The notes: generated by a model from the letters alone, not told the origin. A stretch of DNA of 64,000 nucleotides from OLB9 sp041392785 (GCA_041392785.1 JAWKLK010000007.1:62001-126000); one strand, 5' to 3'; positions 26,301 to 35,559 are shown, counted from the first letter of the stretch. Numbers and translations: made by a program.

Positions 26301-27188
26301 AGGTGTTCCTCCAGCAGCGCTTATAGACGCTGTTCCATTGTTAACATCAATACAAGTAGCTGTACCTGAACAGAATAAACTTAACTCCGTAGGACTGGGC
26401 ATTATTTGGCTTGCAGAAGCAGTGATGTTATTAGCATCTGTCACTGTCACCGAAAATGTCCCGGCTGAGATTTGGGTTGCAGTGTTATTTGTTTCACCAC
26501 TGGACCAAGATATGTCATATGGTGATGTTCCTCCTAAAATGTCAACCGTGGCAGAACCATCTGATGAGTCAAAACAAGATGCTGATATGATATTAGTGAT
26601 ATCTATCTCTAAAGGATCGACACCGCTTACTATGGGCACAAAAACATTTGTAGTGACCACTCTATCTTGATTATTTTGATTGTTTCCATTAGCAATGACG
26701 GCACTAGCGTAAAATTTTACTATTGGATTTACTCCAGTAGTGGTTGGGGCTGTCCATTCTACATCGAAAGATAATGTGTTGCTGCCTGGAAAAGTTTGTG
26801 AAGGACTATGGCCAAAATATTGCTTACCACCTGAAACCATTTTAACCTCAGTAGTAGCGGGGTCCACTACGGACATTGATCCTGCATTCATATTCGATCC
26901 TGTAAGCGCCAATAATTGAAAACCCGCTTCATTCGCATTGCCATTTGGATTTGTGACCGTAATAGTCAGGGTATAGGTTTCGTTAGTTATTACCTCTGTT
27001 GGTAATCCATCAATTGTGACATTGCCATCTAATGAACCGTTTGAACCTGTATGACAAGTAGAACAAACAGAATCTCCCCCTGGTGCTCCGGTATAACCAG
27101 CTGTACCTGTTACGGGATGTGAACCAGAATTTGCGAGGAATAATAGCAAAGACACTATTATTAGAAAATAGAAATACTTTCTTTGCAT
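23370..27188 (-). CDS. SprB-repeat adhesin with CxxCH N-terminus and T9SS sorting domain
   Basis: A 1272-residue secreted protein. Signal peptide at 1-20; residues about 25-185 form a 'choice-of-anchor' type domain that begins GTAGYTGAPGG...CSTCHTG, a CxxCH haem-binding-like motif. Then come 13 tandem SprB-type repeats of about 65-80 residues (pattern C-x-G-x-x-D-G-x-I ... GG-x-x-P-Y-x-x-x-W-S-N-G ... AG-x-Y-x-V-T-V-T-D-x-x-x-C), as in the gliding adhesin SprB. The C-terminal 75 residues are a T9SS type A sorting domain (LYPNPTSGNLSVKF, IFDLLGNKI, CMYILHI). Likely a surface adhesin or filament. It lies 40 bases after ribE in the same run. Confidence 0.92.
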   Translation of the reverse strand: MQRKYFYFLIIVSLLLFLANSGSHPVTGTAGYTGAPGGDSVCSTCHTGSNGSLDGNVTIDGLPTEVITNETYTLTITVTNPNGNANEAGFQLLALTGSNMNAGSMSVVDPATTEVKMVSGGKQYFGHSPSQTFPGSNTLSFDVEWTAPTTTGVNPIVKFYASAVIANGNNQNNQDRVVTTNVFVPIVSGVDPLEIDITNIISASCFDSSDGSATVDILGGTSPYDISWSSGETNNTATQISAGTFSVTVTDANNITASASQIMPSPTELSLFCSGTATCIDVNNGTASISAAGGTPEYTFIWDNGEITSAIENLTGGAYQVTVTDANNCTASTTCFVEIVSPFSIVPTINNVLCFGQNDGSIFLNIVGAQNPVEILWNTGSTTSSILNLEPSNYTVTVVDNAGCEVIDAFTINEPELLQISALNIQNATCNNSSDGAINISINGGSLPYSYDWSNGSKGQGSNVHLQNLSVGTYIITVSDLFDCTLIDTFIVNGPEPIHFDTILHNNISCFGETNGSIVFVPDSLENVGYLWSTGSIDSMVQNLSVGKYFVTLTDSTNLCTYQDSFDITAPTELVLFLDYQDSTCINNPSAQIILSATGGTQPYTFLWGDGYEGQFREEASAGTYQITFTDYNACFIDTTISIQAFLDHTPTIQLITAPTCIGSSDGVLAMQSNINPIHIQWSNGDTTNTIENLNPGNFSVTISDSKGCEFYASYVLETSNAISLQLDTLVHIPCFGDSTGFIAIDSLSNFTLNWSNGITGYTADNLPAGTYTIQGEDALGCKTQELEVEVLQNERLFFQDVVLDSVLCVSDSISSFTFNISGGISPYSILWNGVQIDTFELGLPEGQHNFVIMDSLGCSTSVTYTVIRSDSIRLDSIDLNAITCYREANGHIYVNASGGWLSLDYTWSNGAFANEINNLSAGMYELTISDEAGCIERYNFEIDEPDSMYVTETITHETVAGHNDGKAELEIQGGTPPYSVQWSNNMSGVSIDSLAPGFITYTIYDQNNCSKIGMVLINGGACDLAVNYAKEDAHCFNSNDGKITLDIDGNFENYEVTIYNEFGIINTALDSLYPGNYTIFVKDSIDCLSIIQDIEVGFESPKIIIDSLHIANPSSNSSNDGSILVEISGGVAPYQVQWYKFGTLIGNGESISEIGIGLYSVQIVDDAGCTLENNSIFVTATVDSEDLSLINTLTLYPNPTSGNLSVKFAERLDRSTFEIFDLLGNKIHQGTITNTNEIQLSEIELATCMYILHININGKPLQKPFIYLGNK

Positions 27189-27228
27189 GATCTAAACTAT
27201 TGAAATTTCATGTAAAGGTATTGATTTG

Positions 27229-27831
27229 TTATGATAAAGAGCTGATATGTGTTTTTATATTTTTTTGTATGTATTTTCCCAAAATATCAAATTCAATATT
27301 TACTGGAGATCCAATTTTCAAAAATTTGAATATTGTATGTTCAAATGTGTATGGAATTATAGAAACTGAAAAGGATGTTTCGGTGATATCTGAAATAGTA
27401 AGGCTTGTCCCATTGACTGCTATGGATCCTTTCATAACTACAAGATTTTTATATTGTTGGTCTAAAGAGAATGTAAATTTCCAACTACCATCTAAATTCT
27501 CTATTTTTATACAATCTGCCGTACAGTCGGTGTGACCTTGCACAAAATGTCCATCAATTCTTTGATCTGCTTTTATGGACCTTTCTAAATTTACGAAATC
27601 TCCTTCTTTTAAAGATTTTAAATTTGTCCGATCTAGTGTTTCTGATATAGCTATCACAGCGTGTACACCATTTTTTACTTCCACTACTGTTAGGCACACA
27701 CCATTATGCGAAATACTTTGATCTATGTAAGCATCATTACTCAAATCAGATTGAATTGAAATTTTTACATTTGTCTTAAGATGCTCAATCTTTGTAATCA
27801 AACCTATACTTTCCACTATTCCACAAAACAT
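27229..27831 (-). CDS. ribE: Riboflavin synthase, alpha subunit
   Basis: Dismutates two 6,7-dimethyl-8-ribityllumazines to riboflavin. The 200-residue chain shows the two similar barrels: MFCGIVESIG...SISHNGVCLTVVEV in the first, and IDGHFVQGHTDC...VMKGSIAVNGTSLTI in the second. Length is standard. It is 10 bases downstream of one giant T9SS gene and 40 bases upstream of another, so its expression is probably tied to theirs. No FMN riboswitch is visible near it. Confidence 0.94.
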   Translation of the reverse strand: MFCGIVESIGLITKIEHLKTNVKISIQSDLSNDAYIDQSISHNGVCLTVVEVKNGVHAVIAISETLDRTNLKSLKEGDFVNLERSIKADQRIDGHFVQGHTDCTADCIKIENLDGSWKFTFSLDQQYKNLVVMKGSIAVNGTSLTISDITETSFSVSIIPYTFEHTIFKFLKIGSPVNIEFDILGKYIQKNIKTHISSLS

Positions 27832-27841
27832 ATTTCGATCT

Positions 27842-30523
27842 TTATTTGAAAATTTGGATAAAACCAGAGAGAATTTTATATTGTTCAGGTTCTATTTCTG
27901 AATCAACATAAATGGCACATGTGTAATAATATGTACCAGTGTCTACTTCCTTACCATTTATATCTACTCCTGTCCAATTCAAATTTGGGTCTGATGTTTC
28001 ATATAAAAGATTTCCCCATTGATTGAAAACTTTAAAATCTACCTGAACGACAAATAGATTTTTTCTCGGAATAAAAACATCATTTGAGCCATCACCATTC
28101 GGTGTGAATGTATTTGGTAATATATAAATGGGGCATTGCTCTGAGCAAACGGTATTTGAAATTGGACTTTCATTACCATCATTATCAAATGATGTTACAG
28201 TATAACAACCAGTAGTATATATAGTCAATGGATGTTGATAGGAAAGGCTATTACTGGACACTTGAGATAATAAACTAAATTCATCACTTCCTGAAGGTTT
28301 GAAATAAATATTAAACCCTGCTAAATCTTCACTTGAATCGGGGCAAATTACGCTAGGTGAGTTCCAAATTACATTATTGTATAATTCTGAAATATCTGAG
28401 TTTACTTCAAGTTGGTCACAGACAGATTGTAATCTTATAGTAGTTACACATGGAGCTTGATTATCATAAGGTGTGGAGCACACTTTTTGTGAAAAATTTA
28501 TCAAAGGATTTTCAATCTGCGTGGATTGATATGCGCCTTGTTCTTCTACAATAAAACAGTATGATTTTCCATTTTCTAAGTTAGTCAGAGTATAAAAAGT
28601 GTCTAAGGTACTAGCTAACAATGTGGTGTTTTGTCCATCAACAGCCAAAATTTTGAATTGGAGAGGCTTCCAAGGCTTCACAGAATTCCAAGATAAATTA
28701 ATCTGCTTATGTCCAGGAACAGCCCTCAAAAAGATGGATGTTGCTTTGGGTGAATCATGATTTTTGCCTTGGCTTTTAACTGAAATTAGATATTCAAATT
28801 GATTTTCTAATGTATTCAGATTATCAGCAATATAATTACTATCAATTTTACTTTTGAAATAAGGGTAAGTTCTGGAAACCAATGTTTTCTCTCCATTAAT
28901 GGCAATCTCCTTCAACTCATAGGTGTACGGCCCAGTATTTATTAGTGTATCAAAATCAGGATGTCTTGGTTTAGTCCATCTGATATGTATTTGTCCTGTT
29001 ACCTTATCAGTACTATCTACACTTACTTTGGTAAGCAATGGAATATTGCGTTTTACCTCAGCACATATTTCCTCTGATGCCAAACCTGAAAATTTAAAAA
29101 ATGGAATTCCACTACTGCTAATTTTAGCAAATTCTGGTTGGACTCTATAGCAATAATACGTATTTGGATCCACATCGGGGTCAACATAAACGTAGTTGTC
29201 TGCTATAAATTCATTTGTCAAGGACTTAATTTTTATATACGGACTATTTTCCAAACTGGGATAGCAAGTGTCTTGTACGTAACTTGATGTCAGCTCTCGG
29301 CGCCAAATAGAAAACCCTAGATGCTTTGGTTCTGTCAATTGGTTGCAGGTATAGGGATAATCCCATGTCAGCATATTAGAGTCAGTTTGCGTAGTCAATT
29401 GTACATTTTTAGGTGGCGGGCCAACAACGGTAATCCTAACAGTTTTCAAAAATGCCAAACCACTGGAATCAGGAAAAAAGTTGTCTACTGCTCTGAACAC
29501 TAATTGATAACTTTGGGGAGAAATATGGCTACAATCAGTATTCCAAAGAATTGAAGCATTGAAGGGCACATCGCTAAAATTACTAGGGCTGATGACTTTA
29601 ATAGGATTTTCAACTGATAAAGGGCCCCCAGTAACACTGAATTTTACTTTTTGGCCAATATTAGGGTCAGTAATCAAGATAGGTATTTCTATAGTGTCAC
29701 CAGCGAGTACACAAATTTCATCAATTGATTCAATTTTTGGTGGGTCGTTTTCACATGCTCTTATAAGTATCTGCATGTCTCGTAAAATAGCATTTATAAG
29801 TTTGCCATTTCTGTATTCTTTCACAAGAATAGCGATATTGTATTCTCCTTGAATTTTGGGGGAATCCCATATAATTTCACCAGTAGAAGGATTTATCGTA
29901 ATTCGATTGTCAGACCCACTTCCTACCTCATCAGGCAGTTTATAATCTGGCACAGGTAAGTTTTCACCTTGCAAAGGTGTGGTGAATTCATAGGCAATAC
30001 TATCTCCATCAATGTCAAATGCATTAGGATTGTGGATAAAGACCTTATTTACACATCCAATATCTATTGGGTTTTGCAATAAAATGACAGAGTTGTTTTG
30101 ACCTTGAAACTGAAAATCTAATAGCGTAAAGGTGGTGGAAAGAAAAAATGGTATGTCGACTGAATTAGGGAAATTGATATTCAAAACACCGCTGATTCTG
30201 TTTGGATCCAAGAAAGAAATTGTGTAAGTTGCTATCCCTGGATAGGTGTGGGTAGAAACGTAATAGTTGATTTTTAAATCATTGGATTCATATCTGGTTC
30301 TATTATTATCACGATACACTATTTCACTTGTGCCATCGCCCCAACTGATCTCTATGCTATCTCGATCCGCAGCTGTGGATGAAGCTTTGGTATAAGTAGT
30401 GACTGTCATTTCAATCGTTTGAGTTCCAATCTGTTTATAAGTGATTTCTCCTGCGCGATTGTGCGTGGCAAATACAAACTGCCATGAAATTAGGATACAG
30501 ATTAAAATGCCAAAATACCTCAT
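27842..30523 (-). CDS. Large secreted protein with gliding-motility (T9SS type B) C-terminal domain
   Basis: An 893-residue exported protein; the signal peptide ends near VFAT. The N-terminal 360 residues are beta-rich with cadherin/PKD-like features (AGDTIEIPILITDPN). Fibronectin type III-like modules follow (TWDYPYTCNQLTEPKHLGFSIWRR region and INLSWNSVKPWKPLQFKI). The last 90 residues are the CHU_C-type gliding-motility domain: LPNTFTPNGDGSNDVF...VFNQWGNLLYE...GTYYYTCAI...SGFIQIF, which targets the type B T9SS route. ATG 30523 is preferred to TTG 30532 because it directly begins the signal peptide. It follows accC by 10 bases. Confidence 0.9.
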   Translation of the reverse strand: MRYFGILICILISWQFVFATHNRAGEITYKQIGTQTIEMTVTTYTKASSTAADRDSIEISWGDGTSEIVYRDNNRTRYESNDLKINYYVSTHTYPGIATYTISFLDPNRISGVLNINFPNSVDIPFFLSTTFTLLDFQFQGQNNSVILLQNPIDIGCVNKVFIHNPNAFDIDGDSIAYEFTTPLQGENLPVPDYKLPDEVGSGSDNRITINPSTGEIIWDSPKIQGEYNIAILVKEYRNGKLINAILRDMQILIRACENDPPKIESIDEICVLAGDTIEIPILITDPNIGQKVKFSVTGGPLSVENPIKVISPSNFSDVPFNASILWNTDCSHISPQSYQLVFRAVDNFFPDSSGLAFLKTVRITVVGPPPKNVQLTTQTDSNMLTWDYPYTCNQLTEPKHLGFSIWRRELTSSYVQDTCYPSLENSPYIKIKSLTNEFIADNYVYVDPDVDPNTYYCYRVQPEFAKISSSGIPFFKFSGLASEEICAEVKRNIPLLTKVSVDSTDKVTGQIHIRWTKPRHPDFDTLINTGPYTYELKEIAINGEKTLVSRTYPYFKSKIDSNYIADNLNTLENQFEYLISVKSQGKNHDSPKATSIFLRAVPGHKQINLSWNSVKPWKPLQFKILAVDGQNTTLLASTLDTFYTLTNLENGKSYCFIVEEQGAYQSTQIENPLINFSQKVCSTPYDNQAPCVTTIRLQSVCDQLEVNSDISELYNNVIWNSPSVICPDSSEDLAGFNIYFKPSGSDEFSLLSQVSSNSLSYQHPLTIYTTGCYTVTSFDNDGNESPISNTVCSEQCPIYILPNTFTPNGDGSNDVFIPRKNLFVVQVDFKVFNQWGNLLYETSDPNLNWTGVDINGKEVDTGTYYYTCAIYVDSEIEPEQYKILSGFIQIFK

Positions 30524-30533
30524 AACATCCAAC

Positions 30534-31982
30534 TTAGACTAATTCTGTGTCCTTTCTATTGATTGGTTTCAAGGTATCTTTTGCTTCATCGTATAAAAAT
30601 TTTGCTAAGCGAGAAGCGGCTTTATGTAGTTCAGTGCCTTGATCTTTACCCCAATAATTCTCTACGAACTTAGTATCAAATTGTCCTGATACAAAAGCCG
30701 GATGAGAGACAACAAATGCACCAAATGGAAGGGTCGTTTTGGGCCCAACTACGTTGTACTGCTGTATAGCTTCTTTCATATATTCTAATGCAGCAGCACG
30801 TGTCTCGCCGAACACAATGAGTTTTGAAATCATAGGATCATAATATATCGGAATAACATCTCCTTCATCATAACCATTATCAATGCGTACATGTTCTCCT
30901 TTGGGTAAAGTATACTCAAAGAGTGTATCAATACTTGGACTAAAGTTATCGTATGGATCTTCTGCATATACTCTTAGCTCTATGGCATGACCCTGAATTT
31001 TTAAATTGTCCTGAGTAAATGAGAGAGCTTCCCCTCTTGCAATCCTTATTTGTTGTTCTACCAAGTCTAGTCCAGTGATAACTTCAGTTACAGGATGTTC
31101 CACTTGAAGTCTAGTGTTCATTTCAAGAAAGTAGAAATTCATTTTGTCATCCATTAAAAACTCTACAGTTCCAGCTCCCTCATAATTGCAAGATTTAGCA
31201 ACTTTTACAGCGGCTTCGCCCATCTCCTTTCGTAGTGAATCTGTCAAAATTGCACTAGGTGCTTCTTCTACCACTTTCTGATGCCTTCTCTGGATGGAGC
31301 ATTCTCGTTCAAACAAATATACCGTATTGCCAAAGCTATCAGCTAAGATTTGAACTTCAATATGCCTTGGAGAAGTAACATATTTTTCTATAAACACAGC
31401 ACCATTGCCAAATGATGCGGTCGCCTCATTAATAGCTAATTGCATCATTTCTTCAAATTCTTCTATCCGGTTGACAAGTTTCATTCCTTTGCCACCTCCG
31501 CCTGCTGATGCCTTTATGAGGACTGGAAATCCTACATTCTCTGCTATTTTTTTAGCTTCATTGACAGATGAAATAGCATAATCTGTACCAGGAACCATTG
31601 GAATATTGAATTTTTTGACCGCTTCTTTTGCTGAAAGCTTGTCTCCCATCACTTGCATAGAGTGGGCTGATGGACCAATTAGTTTTATACCACTATTATT
31701 ACATTTCTCTGCAAAATCTGCATTTTCACTTAGGAAACCATATCCTGGATGAATAGCATCTATGTTCTTTTCTTTGGCTAATCGTAAGATATCATCCATC
31801 TTCAAATAAGACTGAGAAGATGGAGAAGGTCCAATATAATATGCTTCATCGGCCATTCTTACATGTTTCGCTTGCCTATCTGCTTCTGAATAAATGGCAA
31901 TACTTTTGATTCCCATTTTATTCAGAGTTTTTATTACTCTACAAGCTATTTCTCCTCTATTAGCTATCAGGACTCTTTGCAT
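30534..31982 (-). CDS. accC: Acyl-/acetyl-CoA carboxylase biotin carboxylase subunit
   Basis: ATP-dependent carboxylation of biotin on a carrier protein. The 482 residues contain the AccC landmarks: VLIANRGEIACRVI at the start, HPGYGFLSEN, the glycine-rich ATP loop KASAGGGGKGM, and EMNTRLQVEHPVTE with ELRVYAEDP. There is no fused biotinyl domain (no MKM motif), so a separate carrier is required; none is in the window. Wording is closest to the acyl-CoA carboxylase type, so it may pair with the carboxyltransferase at 38940-40574 on the other strand as well as or instead of AccA/AccD. It is squeezed between two giant T9SS genes (8 and 10 bases). Confidence 0.93.
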   Translation of the reverse strand: MQRVLIANRGEIACRVIKTLNKMGIKSIAIYSEADRQAKHVRMADEAYYIGPSPSSQSYLKMDDILRLAKEKNIDAIHPGYGFLSENADFAEKCNNSGIKLIGPSAHSMQVMGDKLSAKEAVKKFNIPMVPGTDYAISSVNEAKKIAENVGFPVLIKASAGGGGKGMKLVNRIEEFEEMMQLAINEATASFGNGAVFIEKYVTSPRHIEVQILADSFGNTVYLFERECSIQRRHQKVVEEAPSAILTDSLRKEMGEAAVKVAKSCNYEGAGTVEFLMDDKMNFYFLEMNTRLQVEHPVTEVITGLDLVEQQIRIARGEALSFTQDNLKIQGHAIELRVYAEDPYDNFSPSIDTLFEYTLPKGEHVRIDNGYDEGDVIPIYYDPMISKLIVFGETRAAALEYMKEAIQQYNVVGPKTTLPFGAFVVSHPAFVSGQFDTKFVENYWGKDQGTELHKAASRLAKFLYDEAKDTLKPINRKDTELV

Positions 31983-31990
31983 GTGATCGC

Positions 31991-34207
31991 TTATAATTTT
32001 ATCAATTTAATAATTAATGGTTTTCTAGAAGTATAAATTTTGACAATATATTGTGCTGTGGGTAATGCACTGACATCAATTGTTTTTTCTTTTGATTCCA
32101 GTGCTAATGCACCATCCAAATGAAATATTTGAATTGCAAAAACATCATCACCTATTACTTTTACTTCATCGATTGCAGGATTGGGTAGTAGTTTAACATT
32201 CATATGAGTATCATCAAACGTAGAACTTAAGCTATCAGCTTTAAATATAGTATTGTAAAAGACTATACCACCACGTTCGTTTCCAATGGCTATTTCTAGA
32301 TATCCATCAGCATCGATATCAGCTAAGGTACATGTGGCTGCCCTTCCAACATTTATTTGTGCCAATGGTGTTTCAACATTACTAAATTGCCCTGAATAAA
32401 TATGATTTCTAATGTCTGAAAACAATCTAATATGACCACTTTCATTTCCAATAGCTATATAATCTTGGTTTTCAGATGTGAAGTAAAATGGCGCACTATT
32501 TTCAAGACCAAATGTATTACTCACATTAAATATTTGACCGAATGAATTGGAATTCGGAAGTGAAGAGAGATTTGTATCGAAAATTGGATTGGTTTCGGTG
32601 CCAATGTTTTTTAAAAAATGAAATTGTAAATTTTTTTTACCTACCACCAAATCATTTAAACCATCAGAATCAACATCAAAGATTTGAGGCCTTGCATTTT
32701 GGCCAAAAAAGAGTGAGCCGAATCCATATTCAGGAGCTTCAAATGCCAAAGGCTTACTTTTTCCAGCAACATTTTTTAAAAATATAAGAGACCCTCTACT
32801 ATCACCGATACACAAATCTAAATCTCCGTCTCCATCCATATCACCAGCAGCTGGAGCAAATCTTCCAGTCAGACTTCCGAGCTCTGACAAGGAAAGATAG
32901 TCACTATCTTCAATAGAATATTTTGGAGACATTTTTGTACCTATATTTCGAAATAAATATAGAAAGTATTTTTTCGTACCATCTGGATTTGTTATGCCAT
33001 TACTACCTACTAGAATATCTATTAAGCCATCTGCATTCTCGTCAATGAATAACGGATGACTACCACTATAAACTGTGAAGATATTTTCTAAAAGAAAGTC
33101 TTTTGTTCTGAACTCCAATTTGACATCTTTTCCAGTGCTAGTATTTTCATAAAGCCAGATGTGATCTATGTTCAATCCAGAACTACGGTCATTCGGCACC
33201 ACTATCAAGTCCTTGTCTCCATCTGCATCCACATCTACATGATAAGCGGATAAAAATATATGTATTTCAGCAGGAAGATCTGCCGGAAAATCATTATCAA
33301 ATGCAGTGATCAATGCAGCATCTTTATTTCCACCGTTCCATAGCATTTTTAAGCTATTGCTGCCTAAATCTCCTAAAATCAGGTCAAAATCATCGTCTCC
33401 ATCCATATCTGCAACACATAGAGATGAACCGGAATGCCTCAAACCTTGATTATGTTGAAATGCTGGGAAAGCACATGCATCAATGTCTCCTAAGCTTATG
33501 GTTTCGTTGAATGTGTTTTCACTGAATTTACCCCAGCAAATATCCTCCCTATCAAATTGGAGGGAGTCTAACGGTTTGCCCTCTTCTACAGAGGTATTTC
33601 TGTAATAACTAGCCCAACTTCCGTCTGCTTCAAAACTAATGATGTCCATATCTCCATCTGAATCGATATCCGCCAATGCAGGAAGATCAATATTGCTGAC
33701 GTAGATATTTACGAATCCTGAACCATTAACATAAAAATTTAAAATATCTGGTAATCCTTTGCTAAATGTTTGTCTTGTAAATATTAGCCTTCCATTTGAC
33801 CTGGTACCTCTCCAAACTTCAATGCAACATTGAGGATGGACACTAGATGAGGTGAATATATCTGGTATCCCATCTTTATTATAATCAAATAATAATGCCC
33901 ATTGTGTCAATGCAGGGAACATTTCTTCATAGGACGAATCATGCTTATAGTCAAAATTTCCACTTCCATTAATTTTTATTAAGGTGGTTACAGAATGACT
34001 ATTTCTATCAAAAATAAATAAATCCTGCAAACCATCATTATTTAAGTCAATATTTGAAAACTGTGGTGCAATCAAACCTCCGACAAAAGGTAGGGACAAC
34101 TCAATACCGTTATTTAGTATAGGAATAGACTCAATGCGATTAAAATTTTGACCATATCCATGAAAAATACAGCAAGTTATAAAAAGATAAACAAAAGAAA
34201 GACGCAT
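31991..34207 (-). CDS. FG-GAP/VCBS-repeat secreted protein with T9SS sorting domain
   Basis: A 738-residue exported protein (signal peptide to YGQN, residue about 20) made of FG-GAP/VCBS-type beta-propeller repeats with calcium-binding-like loops: DLNNDGLQDLFIFD, DYNKDGIPDIF, DIDSDGDMDIISF, DMDGDDDFDLILGD, DVDADGDKDLIVV, DENADGLIDILVG, DMDGDGDLDLCIGD, DVDSDGLNDLVVG and DIDADGYLEIAIGN. The last 70 residues (LLPNPAIDEVKVIG, IQIFHLDG, AQYIVKIY) are a T9SS type A sorting domain. It starts the six-gene minus-strand run and has its own -7 box. Confidence 0.92.
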   Translation of the reverse strand: MRLSFVYLFITCCIFHGYGQNFNRIESIPILNNGIELSLPFVGGLIAPQFSNIDLNNDGLQDLFIFDRNSHSVTTLIKINGSGNFDYKHDSSYEEMFPALTQWALLFDYNKDGIPDIFTSSSVHPQCCIEVWRGTRSNGRLIFTRQTFSKGLPDILNFYVNGSGFVNIYVSNIDLPALADIDSDGDMDIISFEADGSWASYYRNTSVEEGKPLDSLQFDREDICWGKFSENTFNETISLGDIDACAFPAFQHNQGLRHSGSSLCVADMDGDDDFDLILGDLGSNSLKMLWNGGNKDAALITAFDNDFPADLPAEIHIFLSAYHVDVDADGDKDLIVVPNDRSSGLNIDHIWLYENTSTGKDVKLEFRTKDFLLENIFTVYSGSHPLFIDENADGLIDILVGSNGITNPDGTKKYFLYLFRNIGTKMSPKYSIEDSDYLSLSELGSLTGRFAPAAGDMDGDGDLDLCIGDSRGSLIFLKNVAGKSKPLAFEAPEYGFGSLFFGQNARPQIFDVDSDGLNDLVVGKKNLQFHFLKNIGTETNPIFDTNLSSLPNSNSFGQIFNVSNTFGLENSAPFYFTSENQDYIAIGNESGHIRLFSDIRNHIYSGQFSNVETPLAQINVGRAATCTLADIDADGYLEIAIGNERGGIVFYNTIFKADSLSSTFDDTHMNVKLLPNPAIDEVKVIGDDVFAIQIFHLDGALALESKEKTIDVSALPTAQYIVKIYTSRKPLIIKLIKL

Positions 34208-34246
34208 TAACTTTTGATTTTGTGGTTGTTTTTAATTACCTGTATA

Positions 34247-34254
34247 CAAAGGTA
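34247..34254 (-). promoter_or_regulatory. TAnnTTTG -7 box for the 34-22.7 kb gene run
   Basis: TACCTTTG on the minus strand, 39 bases before the ATG at 34207. No TTG at the expected upstream distance. It is the only promoter-like signal I found before the run of six closely spaced genes. Confidence 0.5.
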
Positions 34255-34336
34255 AGGTAAAAATAGGAATTGGAAGCTTATCCATTTTCTAAAATCTATA
34301 TTGAGTGTCGCTTAGTTATGCAAATGAGAATTTTTT

Positions 34337-35365
34337 TTACATGTAAAACTGTTCCATTCTGTCTATTACCATCAAACTTTCTTCAAACTGTTCATGTGTT
34401 ATATCCAAATGATACACAAATCGAATCGTATTGTCTCCAAATGGCGCAGCCAATAACCCCAATTTTTCAAGATTTTTTATAAAGTCCGTGTCTTTAATAA
34501 AGTTTTTCAAAGTAAAAATTACGATATTCGTTTGTACTGGTTTTATATCCAAAACATAATTTTTACCAACCAAGCGTTTTCCAAGTATTTTCGCTCTAGC
34601 ATTATCTATTTTTAGCTTCGGAATATTATGATCCAATGCATAGTCACAAGCTGCAGCAAGATAGCCTACTTGTCGCATGCCACCACCCATCACTTTTCTA
34701 TACCTTCTTGCTAATTTAATATCTTGTTTATTTCCTAATAGTACACTACCTATTGGTGCACCTAATCCCTTTGACATACAGATAGATATGGTATCGAATA
34801 ATTTTCCAATATCTCTTGGATCATCTTGAGTTTCAACCAAAACATTAAATATTCGCGCTCCGTCTAAATGTAATTTTAGACCATGCAACTTGCAAAAAGA
34901 TGATATTTTTTCGAGTTCAGCCAAAGTATAAATACTACCTCCACCTTTATTGTTAGAATTTTCTACTACAACCAATTTTGATACTGGTTGCCAATCATGT
35001 CCAGCTTTGATATGTTTTAATATGTCATCAGGCGTAATTATACCATTTTCTGCATGGATTAATGAGATCGCAGCACCACTATTAAAGCCATAACCTCCGG
35101 TTTCTGATTGGTAAATATGGGATGAGATGTCACATATGATCTCTTCAGTGGGCTGTAAATGTAGTCGAAGCGCAATTTGATTGGTCATAGTGCCAGATGG
35201 ACAAAAAAGTGCGTCTTCCATACCAAACATTCCGGCAATTCGTTCTTGGAAAGCGTTCATTGTATTATCTTGGTGGAATACATCATCACCTACTTCTGCA
35301 TTGAACATCGCCTGAAGCATGCCGACATCAGGTCTAGTGATGGTGTCACTAATTAGGTTTATCAT
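34337..35365 (-). CDS. ltaE: Low-specificity threonine aldolase
   Basis: PLP enzyme that cleaves threonine or allo-threonine to glycine and acetaldehyde. The 342-residue chain has the beta-eliminating lyase layout: LISDTITRP at the start, EVGDDVFHQD, FCPSGTMTNQIAL, HLDGARIFN, and SICMSKGLGAPIGSVLLG with the PLP lysine. ATG 35365 is chosen because the family starts just before the first motif; a longer frame to 35437 lacks support and would cross the promoter. With the TDH-Kbl pair at 12.6-14.7 kb, the cell has two routes from threonine to glycine. Confidence 0.93.
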   Translation of the reverse strand: MINLISDTITRPDVGMLQAMFNAEVGDDVFHQDNTMNAFQERIAGMFGMEDALFCPSGTMTNQIALRLHLQPTEEIICDISSHIYQSETGGYGFNSGAAISLIHAENGIITPDDILKHIKAGHDWQPVSKLVVVENSNNKGGGSIYTLAELEKISSFCKLHGLKLHLDGARIFNVLVETQDDPRDIGKLFDTISICMSKGLGAPIGSVLLGNKQDIKLARRYRKVMGGGMRQVGYLAAACDYALDHNIPKLKIDNARAKILGKRLVGKNYVLDIKPVQTNIVIFTLKNFIKDTDFIKNLEKLGLLAAPFGDNTIRFVYHLDITHEQFEESLMVIDRMEQFYM

Positions 35366-35384
35366 AACTTGTAAAGATTTTATG

Positions 35385-35392
35385 CAAAGATA
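35385..35392 (-). promoter_or_regulatory. TAnnTTTG -7 box of threonine aldolase
   Basis: Perfect TATCTTTG on the minus strand, 19 bases before ATG 35365; a TTG lies 23 bases further upstream (35416-35418, minus strand), at the upper limit of usual spacing. Confidence 0.55.
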
Positions 35393-35487
35393 GAAATTAA
35401 GCAAGCAATGTTTTACAATAACTGATGGATACATCAATTCACATTATGTTTTTATGCAATATTGTTAAATTTCACTTAATTTATGGG

Positions 35488-35518
35488 TTGATAGAAACTA
35501 ATAACTAAATAACTTTTG
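35488..35518 (+). promoter_or_regulatory. Possible Bacteroidota-type promoter (imperfect)
   Basis: TTG at 35488-35490, 19 bases, then TA-ACT-TTTG at 35510-35518, with three instead of two bases in the middle. Predicted leader about 35 bases to ATG 35560. Confidence 0.3.
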
Positions 35519-35559
35519 TTTTTTTGCATTCTCCTACTCATGGGTCAAAATTTAATTGT

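Noticed and set aside
26245..26670. 141-codon plus-strand ORF opposite the SprB-repeat gene
   Set aside because: It mirrors the repeat periodicity of the opposite strand (repeated AxxLLASVTVT), as expected for an antisense shadow of SprB repeats.
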